Shown here one piece after another: positions 11,149 through 22,624 of a DNA stretch of 64,000 nt (the first letter of the stretch is position 1; each line of letters opens with the position of its first letter). A program made the translations under genes and the position numbers. Origin of the DNA: Lamellibrachia satsuma. Lineage: Eukaryota > Annelida > Polychaeta > Sabellida > Siboglinidae. The stretch is from positions 18,511,000 through 18,574,999 of the forward strand of contig BSQZ01000001.1 in assembly GCA_033239005.1 (NCBI GenBank), read 5' to 3'. The notes under the pieces were generated by a model. That model made no database searches. It was not told where the DNA came from and was given only the letters and a program-made list of their open reading frames with translations.

Positions 11149-12192
11149 GAAGTTAGACGATGGATGACTCTTCGTATGCTAAAGTTAAATGATGACAAAA
11201 CTGAGATGATTATTTTTATATCAAAACATCATCTCAAGTTATATGGAATTTGGTATATGACCATTGGAGCTGACATCATTTCACCAGTAGACTGCGTACG
11301 AAATTTGGCAGTTCATATGGATCAACATCTGAAGATGACACATCATGTGACAGCTGTGTGTGCTGCTTGTAATTATCATCTATACAGACTAACATCAATA
11401 CGTCACTATCTCACAACAGAAGCCACCAAAAGTGCTATAAACGCACTTGTGACCTCTTGCCTAGATTAATGTAATTCGCTCTTTGTTAACCTTCCGGCAT
11501 CACAGATACTTCGACTGCAACGAGTACAGAGCAATGCTCCAAGACTAATTACGAGCACCAGTAGGCACGATCACATAATACCAGTCTTAAGGGGCTTACA
11601 CTGGCTGCCAGTAGCAAGTCGAATACATTTCAAGATGCTAGTGTTTGCGTACCGATGTGTCAATGGTTTGGCGCCGACTTACTTGGCCGAACTTTTACAC
11701 ATCTGAACTCTTGACGGGCGTCTACGCAAGGACTATGCGCCAACACTGCACCAATGCATCACTAAGAAGTGCATTGGTGAATCTGCATTTGGAACAACAG
11801 TGCCTTGACTTTGGAATTCATTGCCCGCAGACATTCGTAATTCTAAGACGCTAACAATATTTTTAGGAAGTCTTTAAAAACTCACCTTTTTATTAGTCAC
11901 TTCAAATATATGTAAATGAAGATAATATTATGTGATGGACACGATGGATGGACTATTTGTGATATACATTAATCTTGCATTAGGATTCTCACCAGATTTT
12001 AAGGTTTTCTAAATTATTTTATTTATTTATTTCTAAAGTAATTTTATTTATTTATTCGGCGTTTACACATGTGTGTTTATAGTTAAATATTATTTTATAC
12101 CATGTGAATATTTTTTATACCATGTACAGCGCACTGATCCATATAGTGGGAATTAGCGCTTTTAAAAATGCTGTATTATTATATTATTATAT
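11149..12192 (+). mobile_element. Non-LTR retrotransposon, 3' part of the interrupted element
   Basis: Continues the RT begun at 7975: LKLNDDKTEMIIF (about 11183-11220), a YHLYRLTSIRHYLT segment, then in shifted frames QILRLQRVQ, HWLPVASRIHFKMLVF and WNSLPADIRNSKT. The 3' tail runs through agcgcttttaaaaatgctgt into a short (ATT)n tract at 12170-12192, a typical tail for this group. Several frameshifts make it non-functional. Confidence 0.8.
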
Positions 12193-12465
12193 AACTCCAC
12201 GGCTTATGTTTAGATAAGAGTTTGAGATTTTAAATTTCTTGTCCATAAGATAGTGGGTATATCTTTAATTCAGTACAGTTATTTGATTAAGCTAGATATT
12301 ATATATTATAACCAGTATTTTACATCCGCTGAAGTTGCTGGCTGGCAACCACAAGCAACACTCCCAACTGCCCTCGACAAAGATCTGCAGGAAGTCGGCA
12401 AGCGTCTTCGAAACCAGCGAGATCTAAACTGGCTGAGATCACATGACCGAAGTCAATGAAATAAC
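12190..12465. repeat. Dispersed block R4, inverted relative of 25140-25430
   Basis: The reverse complement of 25140-25430 matches across most of this span, including the phrase gatctgcaggaagtcggcaa at 12381-12400. A 60-residue frame here is not conserved between copies. Confidence 0.7.
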
Positions 12466-12514
12466 AAGTGAACAAGTTATTTCGTTTAGATAGACCAAAC
12501 AGTGGTTGTATGTT

Positions 12515-12620
12515 ACTGTGGAATTGACCCCCCCCGCCCCGCCCCATAGTGACACCCCTCTCGACTCTACGCAGGAGAGCGGTGACGGAGTCAAGCAGAG
12601 AGAGAGAGAGGACGCGTGCG
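12515..12620. repeat. GC-rich dispersed block R5, direct copy at 13905-14010
   Basis: Both copies contain a C-run, gtagtgacaccc-like text, caggagagcggtgacgg and a purine-rich gagagagag end. Confidence 0.75.
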
Positions 12621-12689
12621 TGGTGTTGTAAAACTTGGATGCAGTGTTGGCTGTTGCCCTGTTTATTAAACTAACTAACTTTGATTGCG

Positions 12690-12832
<143 letters not shown>

Positions 12833-12978
12833 ATATCGTGTCGTCGTTACCGTGATATGACATTAGGTGCCGTGACCAGCGTCACATTAGCCATTAAAGG
12901 GAAGTACTTTTTTGTTGGATGGTTTCACCAGTTATTTATCGACTTGTTTTCCTGGCGTTTAAGTTCTATTTTTTGTGA

Positions 12979-13182
12979 AATGGCGCGTTCAGGCTATCGT
13001 AGCGCCGACTGGGTGGACAGTCTCCATCCTTCGCATCACTCCCGAAGCCCGTTAACAACCAGCGAGATGGCGCCCGATATGGAAGAACCGTTACTCGCGC
13101 CATTTCAGCCTCCCGCAGCAGGGCTGACAGCCCCTTTTGTATCGCTCTACAGTGAGACATGCGGCGTCTGCTTAGACGAGGT
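12979..13182 (+). CDS. Possible first coding exon ending in a RING-like CxxC
   Basis: A GC-rich segment in AT-rich surroundings opens with ATGGCGCGTTCAGGC and stays open for about 68 codons, ending TCGVCLDE immediately before GTCAGC, a plausible splice donor. C-G-V-C-L-D-E resembles the start of a RING finger, with the remaining ligands expected in later exons. I see no downstream exon: a minus-strand retrotransposon starts at 13193. It may be a gene start with distant exons, a broken gene, or chance. The evidence is composition and motif only. Confidence 0.3.
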
Positions 13183-13192
13183 CAGCCTCCTG

Positions 13193-13890
13193 ATAATAAT
13201 AATACCTTTATTGGTCCAAAATCATGGATAAACATTTCATAAAGCTACAGCAAGGAGTTAAAAATACAAAGTACAAAGACCTGCAAGAAAAATACCCAAC
13301 TTGATGCAAACACAATATTTGCATAAAAAAAACAACCAGCAAGAACATGTGTGTATATAGTTCTATAGTTCGCACATACCTGTAACTTAGCAATCATGAG
13401 TTAAGGGCCCTGGTGACGGATGGTGCAACAGATCTGCTGTAACGGGCAGTGCGTGCAGAAGTGGACAGATGCCGCCTGCCTGATCTCGCTGGAATGAATG
13501 TGGTGTGTAGTGGGTGTGTTGCATCGCTAAGTTTTTTTCTATCTTCTTTGTCATGTACTGACAGTGCAATCTGCGAAGTGGTGTAACATGGATGGATTTG
13601 GCAGCTTATTTTACCACACGCTCTAGCTTTTTCATGTTTTGACCTGAGAGTGAGCGATGGTAGCACATAACACAATACAACAGAACTGACTGCACTACTG
13701 CCTGATAGAAGGTTGACAGCACACTTTGACTAACCTCAAACTTTGACAGTTTCGAGAGAAAATGCAGTCTTTGTCTACATTTCTTGTACACAGATACTGT
13801 GTTTTCATTTCAGTTCTGTTTTTCGTCTATAATCACACCCAGATATTTGCCATCTGATGAGGTTGAATTGTGTTGAACGCGCTGAAAATT
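13193..13890 (-). mobile_element. Non-LTR retrotransposon, 3' fragment
   Basis: In two frames it encodes KYLGVIIDEKQN, then YKKCRQRLHFLSKLSKFEV, QSVLLYCV and LERVVK, a pattern typical of the C-terminal part of non-LTR RTs. SGRRHLST follows near 13470. The 3' end is (ATT)n at 13193-13203 after ataaagg. It is 5'-truncated near 13890. Confidence 0.75.
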
Positions 13891-13904
13891 TTTTTGGGAG
13901 GAGG

Positions 13905-14010
13905 CATGTGGCATTGACCCTCCCCCCCGCCCCGTAGTGACACCCTTCCCAACTCCACCCAGGAGAGCGGTGACGGGGTCAAGGAGAGAGAGAGAGATGG
14001 GGAGGGCAAG
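13905..14010. repeat. Dispersed block R5, second direct copy
   Basis: Same order of landmarks as 12515-12620: C-run, gtagtgacaccc, aggagagcggtgacgg, gagagagag. The two copies flank the GTGC tract, the exon-like segment and the LINE fragment. Confidence 0.75.
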
Positions 14011-14284
14011 TACCGAGTACAATAGTACAAGGGTCTATACCGAGTTTAAGTTAAACTGACATTCAGGATTTATTAGCATCCACGCGCGTTCAAATTGTGT
14101 CTTGGGCAAGTTTTTACAATTGTATTGGTGCCATTTATTACAACTGTAACGACGCTCCGGCGGCTCGTACACATGGCTCAGCCAACCACTTGTCTGCTGA
14201 CAATGACTGAAAAAAGTAAACTTATTTAATCACGACGTGTGAATGCTGTGTTGCACATGTGAAGCCTATGGTACTGGTCTATAA

Positions 14285-14395
14285 CCAATACTGTAAATGC
14301 TAGCAGTATGAATATATTTCAAAACAAAATTGACAAATATCTCAGTAGGGTAGGTTATACATAAATTGAAAAAACAGTTCGACTCTCGATAAGCC
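14285..14395 (+). mobile_element. CR1-like 3' end remnant
   Basis: Encodes the last residues of the CR1-like ORF2 (ASSMNIFQNKIDKYLSRVGYT, compare the ends of the copies at 8411 and 24867) and then the 3' UTR phrase gactctcgataagccaat. Confidence 0.75.
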
Positions 14396-15196
14396 AATTG
14401 CTGTGTGTGTGTAATTCAATTAATGTAATAACAGTAACATGTTCGAGTGACACTTGCTTTGCGATCCACACGTTCTTTGCTGTAACAACGTGCCCCGTAT
14501 GATGTAACAACTTGACCCGCTTACGGAGCTAGTTTTAACAGTCGACCGCGCATAGGAAACTTCACATATCTACCTAACTATTACATGGAATAATCATTGG
14601 TATGGTACATTTTATTAACACGAATAATAAATTTACTGAGTACGTTGACAGAAATAATGTTTCTAACATACATTTCACAAAATGTGACTTTAACTTAAAA
14701 TTGTAACAACTAGCCCCGGTCTCCCCTATATAAGACATCATATTTCAATTTATTACTCAACGTGGTGAAGAAATGAAGAGCCATAATAATGTCTGCGTGA
14801 CTTCGTCTTTGCGGCTGCACTGCTCTAGTGTTGTGCGTAATGCTACAGGTAGATCGTTTTACGTACATACGTATTCCCTGTTGAGAAAGTTACGTCACAT
14901 TCTACCAATCTATCTACATTTGGTCATTTCCATGAACATTTTTGATTACTGCTGTCTGCGTCTTTGTATGATACCCAACGTGACAAACCAATCTGAATCA
15001 AGTGCATTGACTATAATATATTGACGTATATCGATTGACGTACGTACATATTCACTGATGAGAAATTTACGTCACAACCTTACGTTACGTTATGTTGGCA
15101 TAAATAAAACTGGTGACTTAATTAATTTACCAAAATAGTTAACATAAACCAGTTCACATCAGTACTACTACACAATATTCACCACAAATCACCATC
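14396..15196. other. No gene recognised; transposon-like end near 14741
   Basis: Repeated gtaacaac(t/g)...cccc phrases (14480-14520, 14702-14735). Read on the minus strand from 14741 there is TATAGGGGAGAC...CTAGTTGTTAC, similar to the terminus of the element at 62908. No opposite end was found. Confidence 0.35.
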
Positions 15197-15229
15197 TTGT
15201 TTATTTCCAATTTCTCACTCTTAGCCCTT

Positions 15230-16105
15230 TGCCGTTCCCTGCTGCGTTTACCATCCACCGGTAGCCTCCTCTTTCTTTATTGCGCTGTCTTCTACCATCC
15301 ACCGATACCCTCCATGCCTTCTTTATTGAAGTGCCTTATACCATCCACCGATACCCTCCACGCCTTCTTTATTGAAGTGCCTTATACCATCCACCGGCAG
15401 CCTCCAAGCCTTCTTTATTGTTCTGTTTTCTATTATCCACCGATACCATCCATGCCTTTTTATCGCACTGTCTTCTACCATCCACCGGCAGCCTCCAAGC
15501 CTTCCTTATTGCACTGTCTTCTACCATCCACCGCCAGCCTCCATGCCTTTTTTATCGCACTGTCTTCTACCATACACCGGTCGCATCCACGCCTTCTTTA
15601 TTGTACAGTCTTCTACCACCCACCGGCAGCCTTCATGCCTTCTTTATCGCACTGTCTTCTACCATCCACCGGCAGCCTCCATGCCTTCTTTATCGCACTG
15701 TCTTCTACTATCCAGTGGTCGCCTCCGTGCCTTCTTTATCGCACTGTCTTCTACCATCCACCGGTCGCATCCACGCCTTCTTTATTGTACAGTCTTCTAC
15801 CATCCACCGGCAGCCTCCATGCCTTCTTTATCGCACTGTCTTCTACCATCCACCGGCAGCCTCCATGCCTTCTTTATCGCACTGTCTTCTACTATCCAAT
15901 GGACGCCTCCGTGCTTTCTTTATCGCACTGTTTTCTACCATCCACCGGTCGCATCCACGCCTTCTTTATTGCACAGTTTTCTACCATCCACCGGTCGCCT
16001 CCATGCCTTCTTTATCGCTTTGTTTTCTACCGTCCACCGGCAGCCTCCAAGCCTTCTTTATTGTACAGTCTTCTACCATTCACCGGTCGCCTCCACACAG
16101 AGGCA
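15230..16105. repeat. 46-bp minisatellite array 1, about 19 copies
   Basis: The unit begins tgccttctttatcgcactgt and ends with accggcagcctcca. The period of 46 is not a multiple of three, so an array without stops is open in all three plus frames (three overlapping ORFs of 233-318 codons), an artefact rather than a gene. Units alternate between cggcagcctcca and cggtcgcatcca types, a higher-order pattern. A second array lies at 21208-21505. Confidence 0.95.
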
Positions 16106-16860
16106 GTATTTTACAGTAAGTTAGTTCCGAACTCCGACAGGGAAATCAATTAGCGTTAATATGGTTGTTTACCATTCGAAAATTGAGATAGCATAGTGAA
16201 TAGTTAGAAACAGTAGAATATTGGTTAGAATAAGTATTACTATTACACTTATATTATACACAAACTTCTTTTAGACATATATTAAGAAACTGTTTTTGTT
16301 AACAGAGGCAGGATTTTTCCCGGACTCATATTCAACGAGCGATAAAGGGGAGTTTGTTTATAGGTCGTGAATTAAACTGCTCAAATATATACTAAAGAAA
16401 GTGATACATTTACATAAATTACATATATATATAAGGTTATATCTAACATATCTGTAGTAAACGTTTTCGGTAAAAAGGAATTAACATCAGGATTTAACGT
16501 AAGTTGGTATACACTGACTTCGTTGTTTTGTTTACACAGTGTTCTCTGTATTCGCTAGGCTTTTTATTTGCTCATGCGAGCTTAGTAGAAAAGACATAGT
16601 TAACAAGTTTATTAGCTTAAAGTGTTCTTTTGAACACAAAAACAGCCTTATTCAAGGCTAACTTAGCAATCAAGATTAAAGACTAAATTTTGTGATGGCG
16701 CCGTTTAATATGCAGCAGTTGCAGCGACTGGGTTAAATTTGTCCTCACACTTGTACTAGATTTGTAAAGGTTGTATTCATTAAATAATATATGTCACATA
16801 ACTGAAATTATGAAGCTTACACAATTACATTTATAATACTGATTGTTGTGGTCTTGTCCG
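16106..16860. other. No gene recognised
   Basis: AT-rich, with no open frame, splice logic or repeat that I could support. Confidence 0.5.
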
Positions 16861-17035
16861 CTATAGCGTGGAATTGCTCATGGAGAAGTCCAGATCTACG
16901 GGATCCTGGAGACGAGCTTTCTTCTGCCTTGCATAATTTCCGTTCCGTGCCAGGTAGTCCATATCGGGTAGATTCGGACACGGCGCCGCCCCGAGGTGCC
17001 TATTCACAACAGTTTTCGTGATCTGGTTGGCTGGA
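16861..17035 (-). CDS. Candidate terminal exon of an unidentified gene
   Basis: On the minus strand a canonical acceptor (tatgttttag) at 17036 opens a 57-codon frame, after one leading base (phase 2), that ends at a TAG (16863-16861). The peptide includes NRHLGAAPCPNLPD, DYLARNGNYARQKK and ends DFSMSNSTL. The segment is markedly more GC-rich and codon-like than its surroundings. No upstream partner exon was found. It could be a real 3' exon, a decayed gene piece or chance. Confidence 0.35.
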
Positions 17036-17090
17036 CTAAAACATAAACGTTATGTTAGTTAGTTAATGCCAGTCGTGAATGTGTTCGTCA

Positions 17091-17095
17091 CCTAT

Positions 17096-17190
<95 letters not shown>

Positions 17191-17212
17191 CTTGCCTGCC
17201 TGCCTACCTACC
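17091..17212. repeat. (TGCC)n microsatellite
   Basis: About 29 tgcc units, almost uninterrupted. Confidence 0.97.
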
Positions 17213-17236
17213 TATCTATAAATAACATGTTGTGAT

Positions 17237-17965
17237 CTATAAAAAAAATGTTGTGATGCCTCTGATGACAACAGCATTCAGCCATGGCGTGGGGCCGTCA
17301 GCTCCCTCGATGATGTCACGTTCAACTAACTCTTTGATTTTCTCATCAACCTTGTTCCTCAGGTTGAATGGAATGCGTCGCAGGGGTTGAGCAACTGGCT
17401 TAATCTCTGTATTGATGTGTAGAGTGATCTGCCTTAAACTTTCCGATTCCCTCAAACATCTCTGGATATTGGAGCTTTAAGTCACTCGCGACGTCTGAAA
17501 CAGCCGCGATGCCAACACCAACCTTCAACACTCCCAACTGCATGGCCGTCTTTCTTCCAAGTGGGAAGCCTCTACCTCTGATAACTAGGAACTCTGCGTC
17601 CTCCGACTGTTCTGCCAGGTTTTACTTTGCAGGTAAAGCTGCCTTTTACTAAAGGTTCGTCTGATATATAGGCTTCTTTCTATCATCGGCTACACGAGAT
17701 TCACATTTCACCTTTTGCTTTGTTGGTGTCTCCCACGTCCTCTCGTCAACAATGTTACTCGTGGCGCCGGAGTCGACAATGTTACTCGTGGCGCTGGAGT
17801 CGACTTCTCAACACCACATTGCCCACTTCCACTTGTAGCATGATGGAGTCATTTTCACTGCCGCTTTCCAGACAGGACGCGTAATCTGGATCGTTACTTG
17901 TATCGTCGTCTACAAGGTTGACACTCCTCTTTTTAGTGCGACACACGGTTGCAAAGTGGAGAGCT
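17237..17965 (-). mobile_element. Ty3/gypsy-type LTR retrotransposon fragment (gag-pol junction)
   Basis: Reading down the minus strand: the end of a CCHC zinc knuckle (HFATVCRTKKR, about 17960-17930), then the aspartic protease active site DSGATS (about 17785-17755), then the RT N-terminus with HINTEIKPVAQPLRRIPF and DIIEGADGPTPW (17415-17285). A roughly 30-bp direct duplication repeats the protease motif (DSSATSNIV / DSGATSNIV), and the frame is broken between protease and RT. No LTRs are visible, so this is an isolated dead fragment. Confidence 0.8.
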
Positions 17966-18289
17966 CACCTCAGCCTGGGGGAGGCTGAGAGGAGGTGTAA
18001 GGTGATAGGTCGTAGCGAGACAGGACGTAAGTAGACAGGACGAAAAAAGACAGGAAGGAAAGAAATGGGAGGGGAGACAAATGGATCGAAGGAGAGAGGA
18101 GTGGGTGAGACAGTAGCGAAGGAGACGAAGGGGAGGAAACGATAGTTAAGGCGATGGGAGTGAGGGAGACAGGAGGGAAGGTGTCAGGAGGGAAGGCAAT
18201 GGGAGTGCAAGTTAGCCAGGAGATGGGAGGGAAAGGTGACATGTTGACGGATGAGAGAGTGACTGATAACAGGCTGCCAAGTGACAAGG

Positions 18290-21207
18290 CTGCAGAACAG
18301 AATGTGATGGAAGGGATCCATTTGTATTTGTGGGGGACTCAATAGTCAAGAAGACCGATAGAGTCTTAAACAAGGGAGATGACGTGGTGGTTTGTTTGCC
18401 TGGGGCCAAAATAGAGGCGATAACTGAGAGGGTAGAAAACATCGTGGGTTCGGGCAAGGGTGGATCTGTTTTAGTACACGTAGGGACAAATAACGTAGAG
18501 AGGGACGGTACAACTGCCATAGTTAGGAAATACAGGAATTTGGTCAGAACACTAAAGCAGACGCGGGTTGAGCATGAAATACTGTCAGGGATTTTACCAG
18601 TAATAGAAAGGAGGGGTCACAGATATCGAAATTGCCATGGGATAGCTATTAACTTGCTCGTCCAGAAGCTATGTAGGGAAGAGGAAGTGGGATTTGTGGG
18701 GATGTTTTGTTGGAAGGGCTGATATGTACATTAAGGATGGGCTTCATCTAAGTGGAAAGAGGTCAGCAGTATGTGCGGATGGACTCACATCAGCATGGGT
18801 AACATAACAAATATTTTTGATAGTAAACATTATTTAAACTAGAAGCGTGGGGGGGTTACTTAGATATGCCTCAAGCAGGATAAGAGGCCACTAGTACAGA
18901 CAAACCAATAACAAAATGTTCTACAACATTTCTGAAGCAGGTTATAGATGTGTTTGTTTAAATGCTAGGAGTATAGTAAATAAGAAAAACGATTTAAACA
19001 TTATGGTAGAAGAGACTGACCCTCACGTAACTGGTATTACCGAATCATGGGCCAACACAGACATAGCAGATGCTGAATTAGGATTGACAAGATACGTAAT
19101 GTTTAGGAGAGATCGAATAGGAAGAAGGGGAGGGGGAGTTATTTTATACGTTAAAGAATCTATTCAGGCTTATAAAATTAGAAGGGGAAGCAGATTGCGA
19201 TGAAGCTATTTGGTGCAAAATAGTTTCTGGAAATTCAAAATTAACTATTGGATTAGTTTACCGTACCGAAGTCCTAACATAAACGAAAAGGATAACACAA
19301 AAATACAAAATGCTATAAAGGAAGTTAGTAAAGGAGAATGTATTATAATGGGAGATTGGATTAACCATGGACACATACAATGGAAATCTCTAGAGAGTAC
19401 AGGGGGTGATGACCAACAATTTATATTTTTAATTCAGGATAGCTTCCTTACTCAGCACGTGCTAGAACCAACCAGGGGAGAAAATGTATTAGATATAGTT
19501 TTGTCATCACAAAAAGAATTAGTGGACAATGTAAAAATATATGAACCATTGGGTAATAGTGACCACAATCAAATACATTTTGACATCAATGTAAAATCAG
19601 AAAGTAAAAATAAAAAACGTATAGGAGAAACTTCCACAAAGGTAACTATAAAGGTGTAAGAAAATACTTAGCAAAGTTAGATTGGAATAACATGCTGATG
19701 AATAAGACCGCAATTGAATGTTGAAATTAGAAAATCTAAAAAGAACCTTTGAAAAAAAATTGGCAGGTAATATAAAAAATGACAGCAAGAGTGTCTAAGC
19801 TTATGTAAGGAGTAAACAGAAAGTTCGTGATAAGGTCGGACCACTGGAAAACAACAGTGGAAACATAATTTCAGACTGGGTTTCAAATGGCAGAGGTCCT
19901 GAATGAGTATTTCAGCTCAGTTTTTACCACAGAAGATATCAGCACACTTCCAGTTCCATTTACTAAATTTGAGGGCAGTACATCAGAACATTTAGGGCAG
20001 TTATTTGTAACTCCTGAAATGATAGCAAAGAAAATTAAGAAGAAGAAAGATAATAAATCACCGGGAGTTGACGGGATACCACCAAAACTACTTAAGGAAA
20101 TTGTTGAGTAAACCACTTGCAAAATTAGTACACCACTTGCAATTTTTTTTAAACTTATTCTTAGAAGAAGGAATGGTTCCTTCAGAATGGAAAGAAGCAA
20201 ACATTACGCTGCTATTTAAGAAGGGATCGAGGAACAAGCCAGAAAATTACAGACCAGTGAGTTTAACATCAGTTGTATGTGAATTACTCGAAACATTAAT
20301 TAGAGAACCCATGGTGGAATTCCTTGTAAAACATAAATTAATAAATACATCTCAACATGGGTTCCTAAAAGCAAGGTCATGTCTAACCAATTTCTTATGT
20401 TTTTGGAAGAAATTACAAAGTGGGTAGATGACGGGTCACCAGTGAATATCGTCTACTTACATGTTCAGAAAGCTTTCGATAAAGTGCCACATCAAAGATT
20501 GTTACTTAAACTAAAAGCCCATGGTATAGGAATGGTGTAATCAACTGTATAGAAGAGTGGCTTACGCACAGAAGACAGAGAGTAATAGTAGATGGTGAGA
20601 TTTCAAACTGGAAATCTGTTCTGGGTGGGGTACCACAGGGATCACTATTATGCCCTATACTGTTTTTAATATATTTAAATGATTTGGAAGATGGCATATC
20701 TAGCAAAGTACTGAAATTTGCAGATGACACAAAAGTATTCAGAAAGGTTACTAATGTTACAGATAAACAAAGTTTACAGGATGATCTAGATAAATTAGTT
20801 AAATGGTCAGAAAAATGGCAAATGTTATTAAATTTTGGGAAGTGTAAATGCATACACATAGGACATGGAAACATGGACGAAGAATATAAAATGGGGGATG
20901 CTGTACTAGGTAGATCCACACAAGAAAAGGACTTAGGAGTAACATTTAGTGCTGACATGAAAGTTTCAGAGCAATGTCGGGTTGCTGCTTCGAAAGGAAA
21001 TCAAATTCTAGGGCTAATTAGGAGAACTATCACGTATAAGGAGAAACAGCTAATTGTACCCCTGTACAAAGCAATAGTTAGACTACATTTGGAATATTGT
21101 ATTCAAGCATGGATGCCGTATCGTAAAAGGACATAGACAAGGTAGAAAGAATAAAACGAAGAGCAACTAAAATGATTCCAGAATTGAGAGACTTTAGTTA
21201 CGAAAGC
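18290..21207 (+). mobile_element. CR1-like non-LTR retrotransposon with ORF1 esterase, defective
   Basis: The most complete copy of the family also found at 8335-11148. ORF1 (about 18310-18800) has an SGNH/GDSL-esterase signature: VGDSIVKK, VVCLPGAKI, VHVGTNN and SGILP, as known for CR1-clade ORF1. ORF2 follows: endonuclease (LNARSI, GITESWANTD, RRGGGVILYVKESI, then IMGDWIN with NSDHNQ near 19555), and RT (PGVDGIPPKLLK, PVSLTS, SQHGF, FADDTK near 20705-20735). A deletion of roughly 240 bp near 19722 and several frameshifts and stops inactivate it. It ends abruptly after ELRDFSYE where minisatellite array 2 begins. Confidence 0.9.
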
Positions 21208-21505
21208 CTCGCCTCCATGCATTCCTTATAGCACTGTCTTCTACCATCTACCGGTCACCTCCATGCATTCCTTATAGCATTGTCTTCTACCATCGACCTG
21301 TCGCCTCCATGCATTCCTTATAGCACTGTCTTCTACCATCCACCGGTCACCTCCATGCATTCCTTATAGCACTGTCTTCTACCATCCACCGGTCGCCTCC
21401 ATGCATTCCTTATAGCACTGTCTTCTACCATCGACCGGTCGCCTCCATGCATTCCTTATAGCACTGTCTTCTACCATCCACCGGTCGCCTCCATGCCGTC
21501 TTTAT
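21208..21505. repeat. 46-bp minisatellite array 2, about 6.5 copies
   Basis: Same family as 15230-16105, but with the variant unit ctccatgcattccttatagc...accggtc. It directly abuts the broken 3' end of the CR1-like element. Confidence 0.95.
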
Positions 21506-21647
21506 TCTTCCACCCTGTGTACATCAGGCCCGAACCACCGCAATCTCACCTTTCTCAGTTCAACTGTTAGTCACAACACATCCACCTCTTGTGCCCAGTT
21601 GCAATTACAATCAAGAATACCGCACAAGTGGTTTTTTAGAATTTGCT

Positions 21648-21811
21648 CTAAAAGTGGGAGATTCTGGTCAAATCTCCGGTTTCCTGGCGACTGACATGTT
21701 GACCGGAATGTCTAATAAGCGCCTGGCAGTTACTGGAAATGAACTTCTGCTGTGACACGTTAAAACGCATTAAGTGCTTTCCACCGAAATCGAAGGGCCG
21801 GCCGGCCAGAA
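21648..21811 (-). CDS. Candidate terminal exon of an unidentified gene
   Basis: A strong minus-strand acceptor (tatacttttctag) is followed, after two bases (phase 1), by 53 codons to a TAG. The peptide begins LAGRPFDFGGKHLMRF and ends DLTRISHF. The segment is richer in GC than its flanks. No partner exon was identified, and no domain is recognised. Confidence 0.3.
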
Positions 21812-22189
21812 CTAGAAAAGTATAGTAAACAATAGTCAAAATGTGTTGCATAAATTGGGCTTAGACACAAACAGCATAGCCATATCCTGTTGGCAAGTAT
21901 TTGACTAGGTGCTTCCAATGGATTTTTCATTTGTTGAGCGGATATTGCCAGACTACAGGCACTCGTGAGGTAGGGTTATCTAACAGTATTGTGCGGCCCG
22001 TGAAATTAAGATGCTTTGTGTTCAACAAGGTTTTTTAGTAAACCATTCTTAGCAAACCATAGTCTTGATAATAGTTGCAAATTGTTATGTGTTATTAAAT
22101 CTTATGTGTTCATAGGCCCAAAACCATTCTTTTATTTTGCATTAAACTTTGTTTTGCCACTTTATTGACCTTCGCTGTGCGTCTCCACT

Positions 22190-22500
22190 CTGAACCATGA
22201 TAGCAAGGTTGTCCACGTTTACCTTTCCTATAATACTCCTGTCTTGGCCCACTAGCTTACCACATCCATCACAATGATGAACAGTAACTGACTTAATACC
22301 GGTCCTTGATGTAGCCCCATTTCTACTGGGAACTCAAGTGTCTTTCTGCTACTAGTTCTTACAACTGTCTTACCACATCCATCACAATGATGAACAGTAA
22401 CTGACTTAATACCGGTCCTTGGTGTAGCCCCACTTCTACTGGGAACTCAAGTGTCTTACTGCTACTCGTTCTTACAACTGTCTTTGCTCCTTCAATGACA
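22190..22500 (-). mobile_element. Non-LTR RT fragment with internal duplication
   Basis: The minus frame encodes TVVRTSSSKTLEFPVEVGLHQGPVLSQLLF with IIVMDV, matching the region before the catalytic YADD of LINE RTs. About 112 bp is present twice in tandem (22261-22372 and 22373-22485). Confidence 0.7.
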
Positions 22501-22624
22501 ATATACCCCAGACATGTGACAAGGCTAATATACCCCAGACATGTGATAAGGCTAATATTGTTTGACGGTGATACAGCGGGAACTAAACCATGTGTTCGAA
22601 CAAACATTTCATTATAATAATAAT

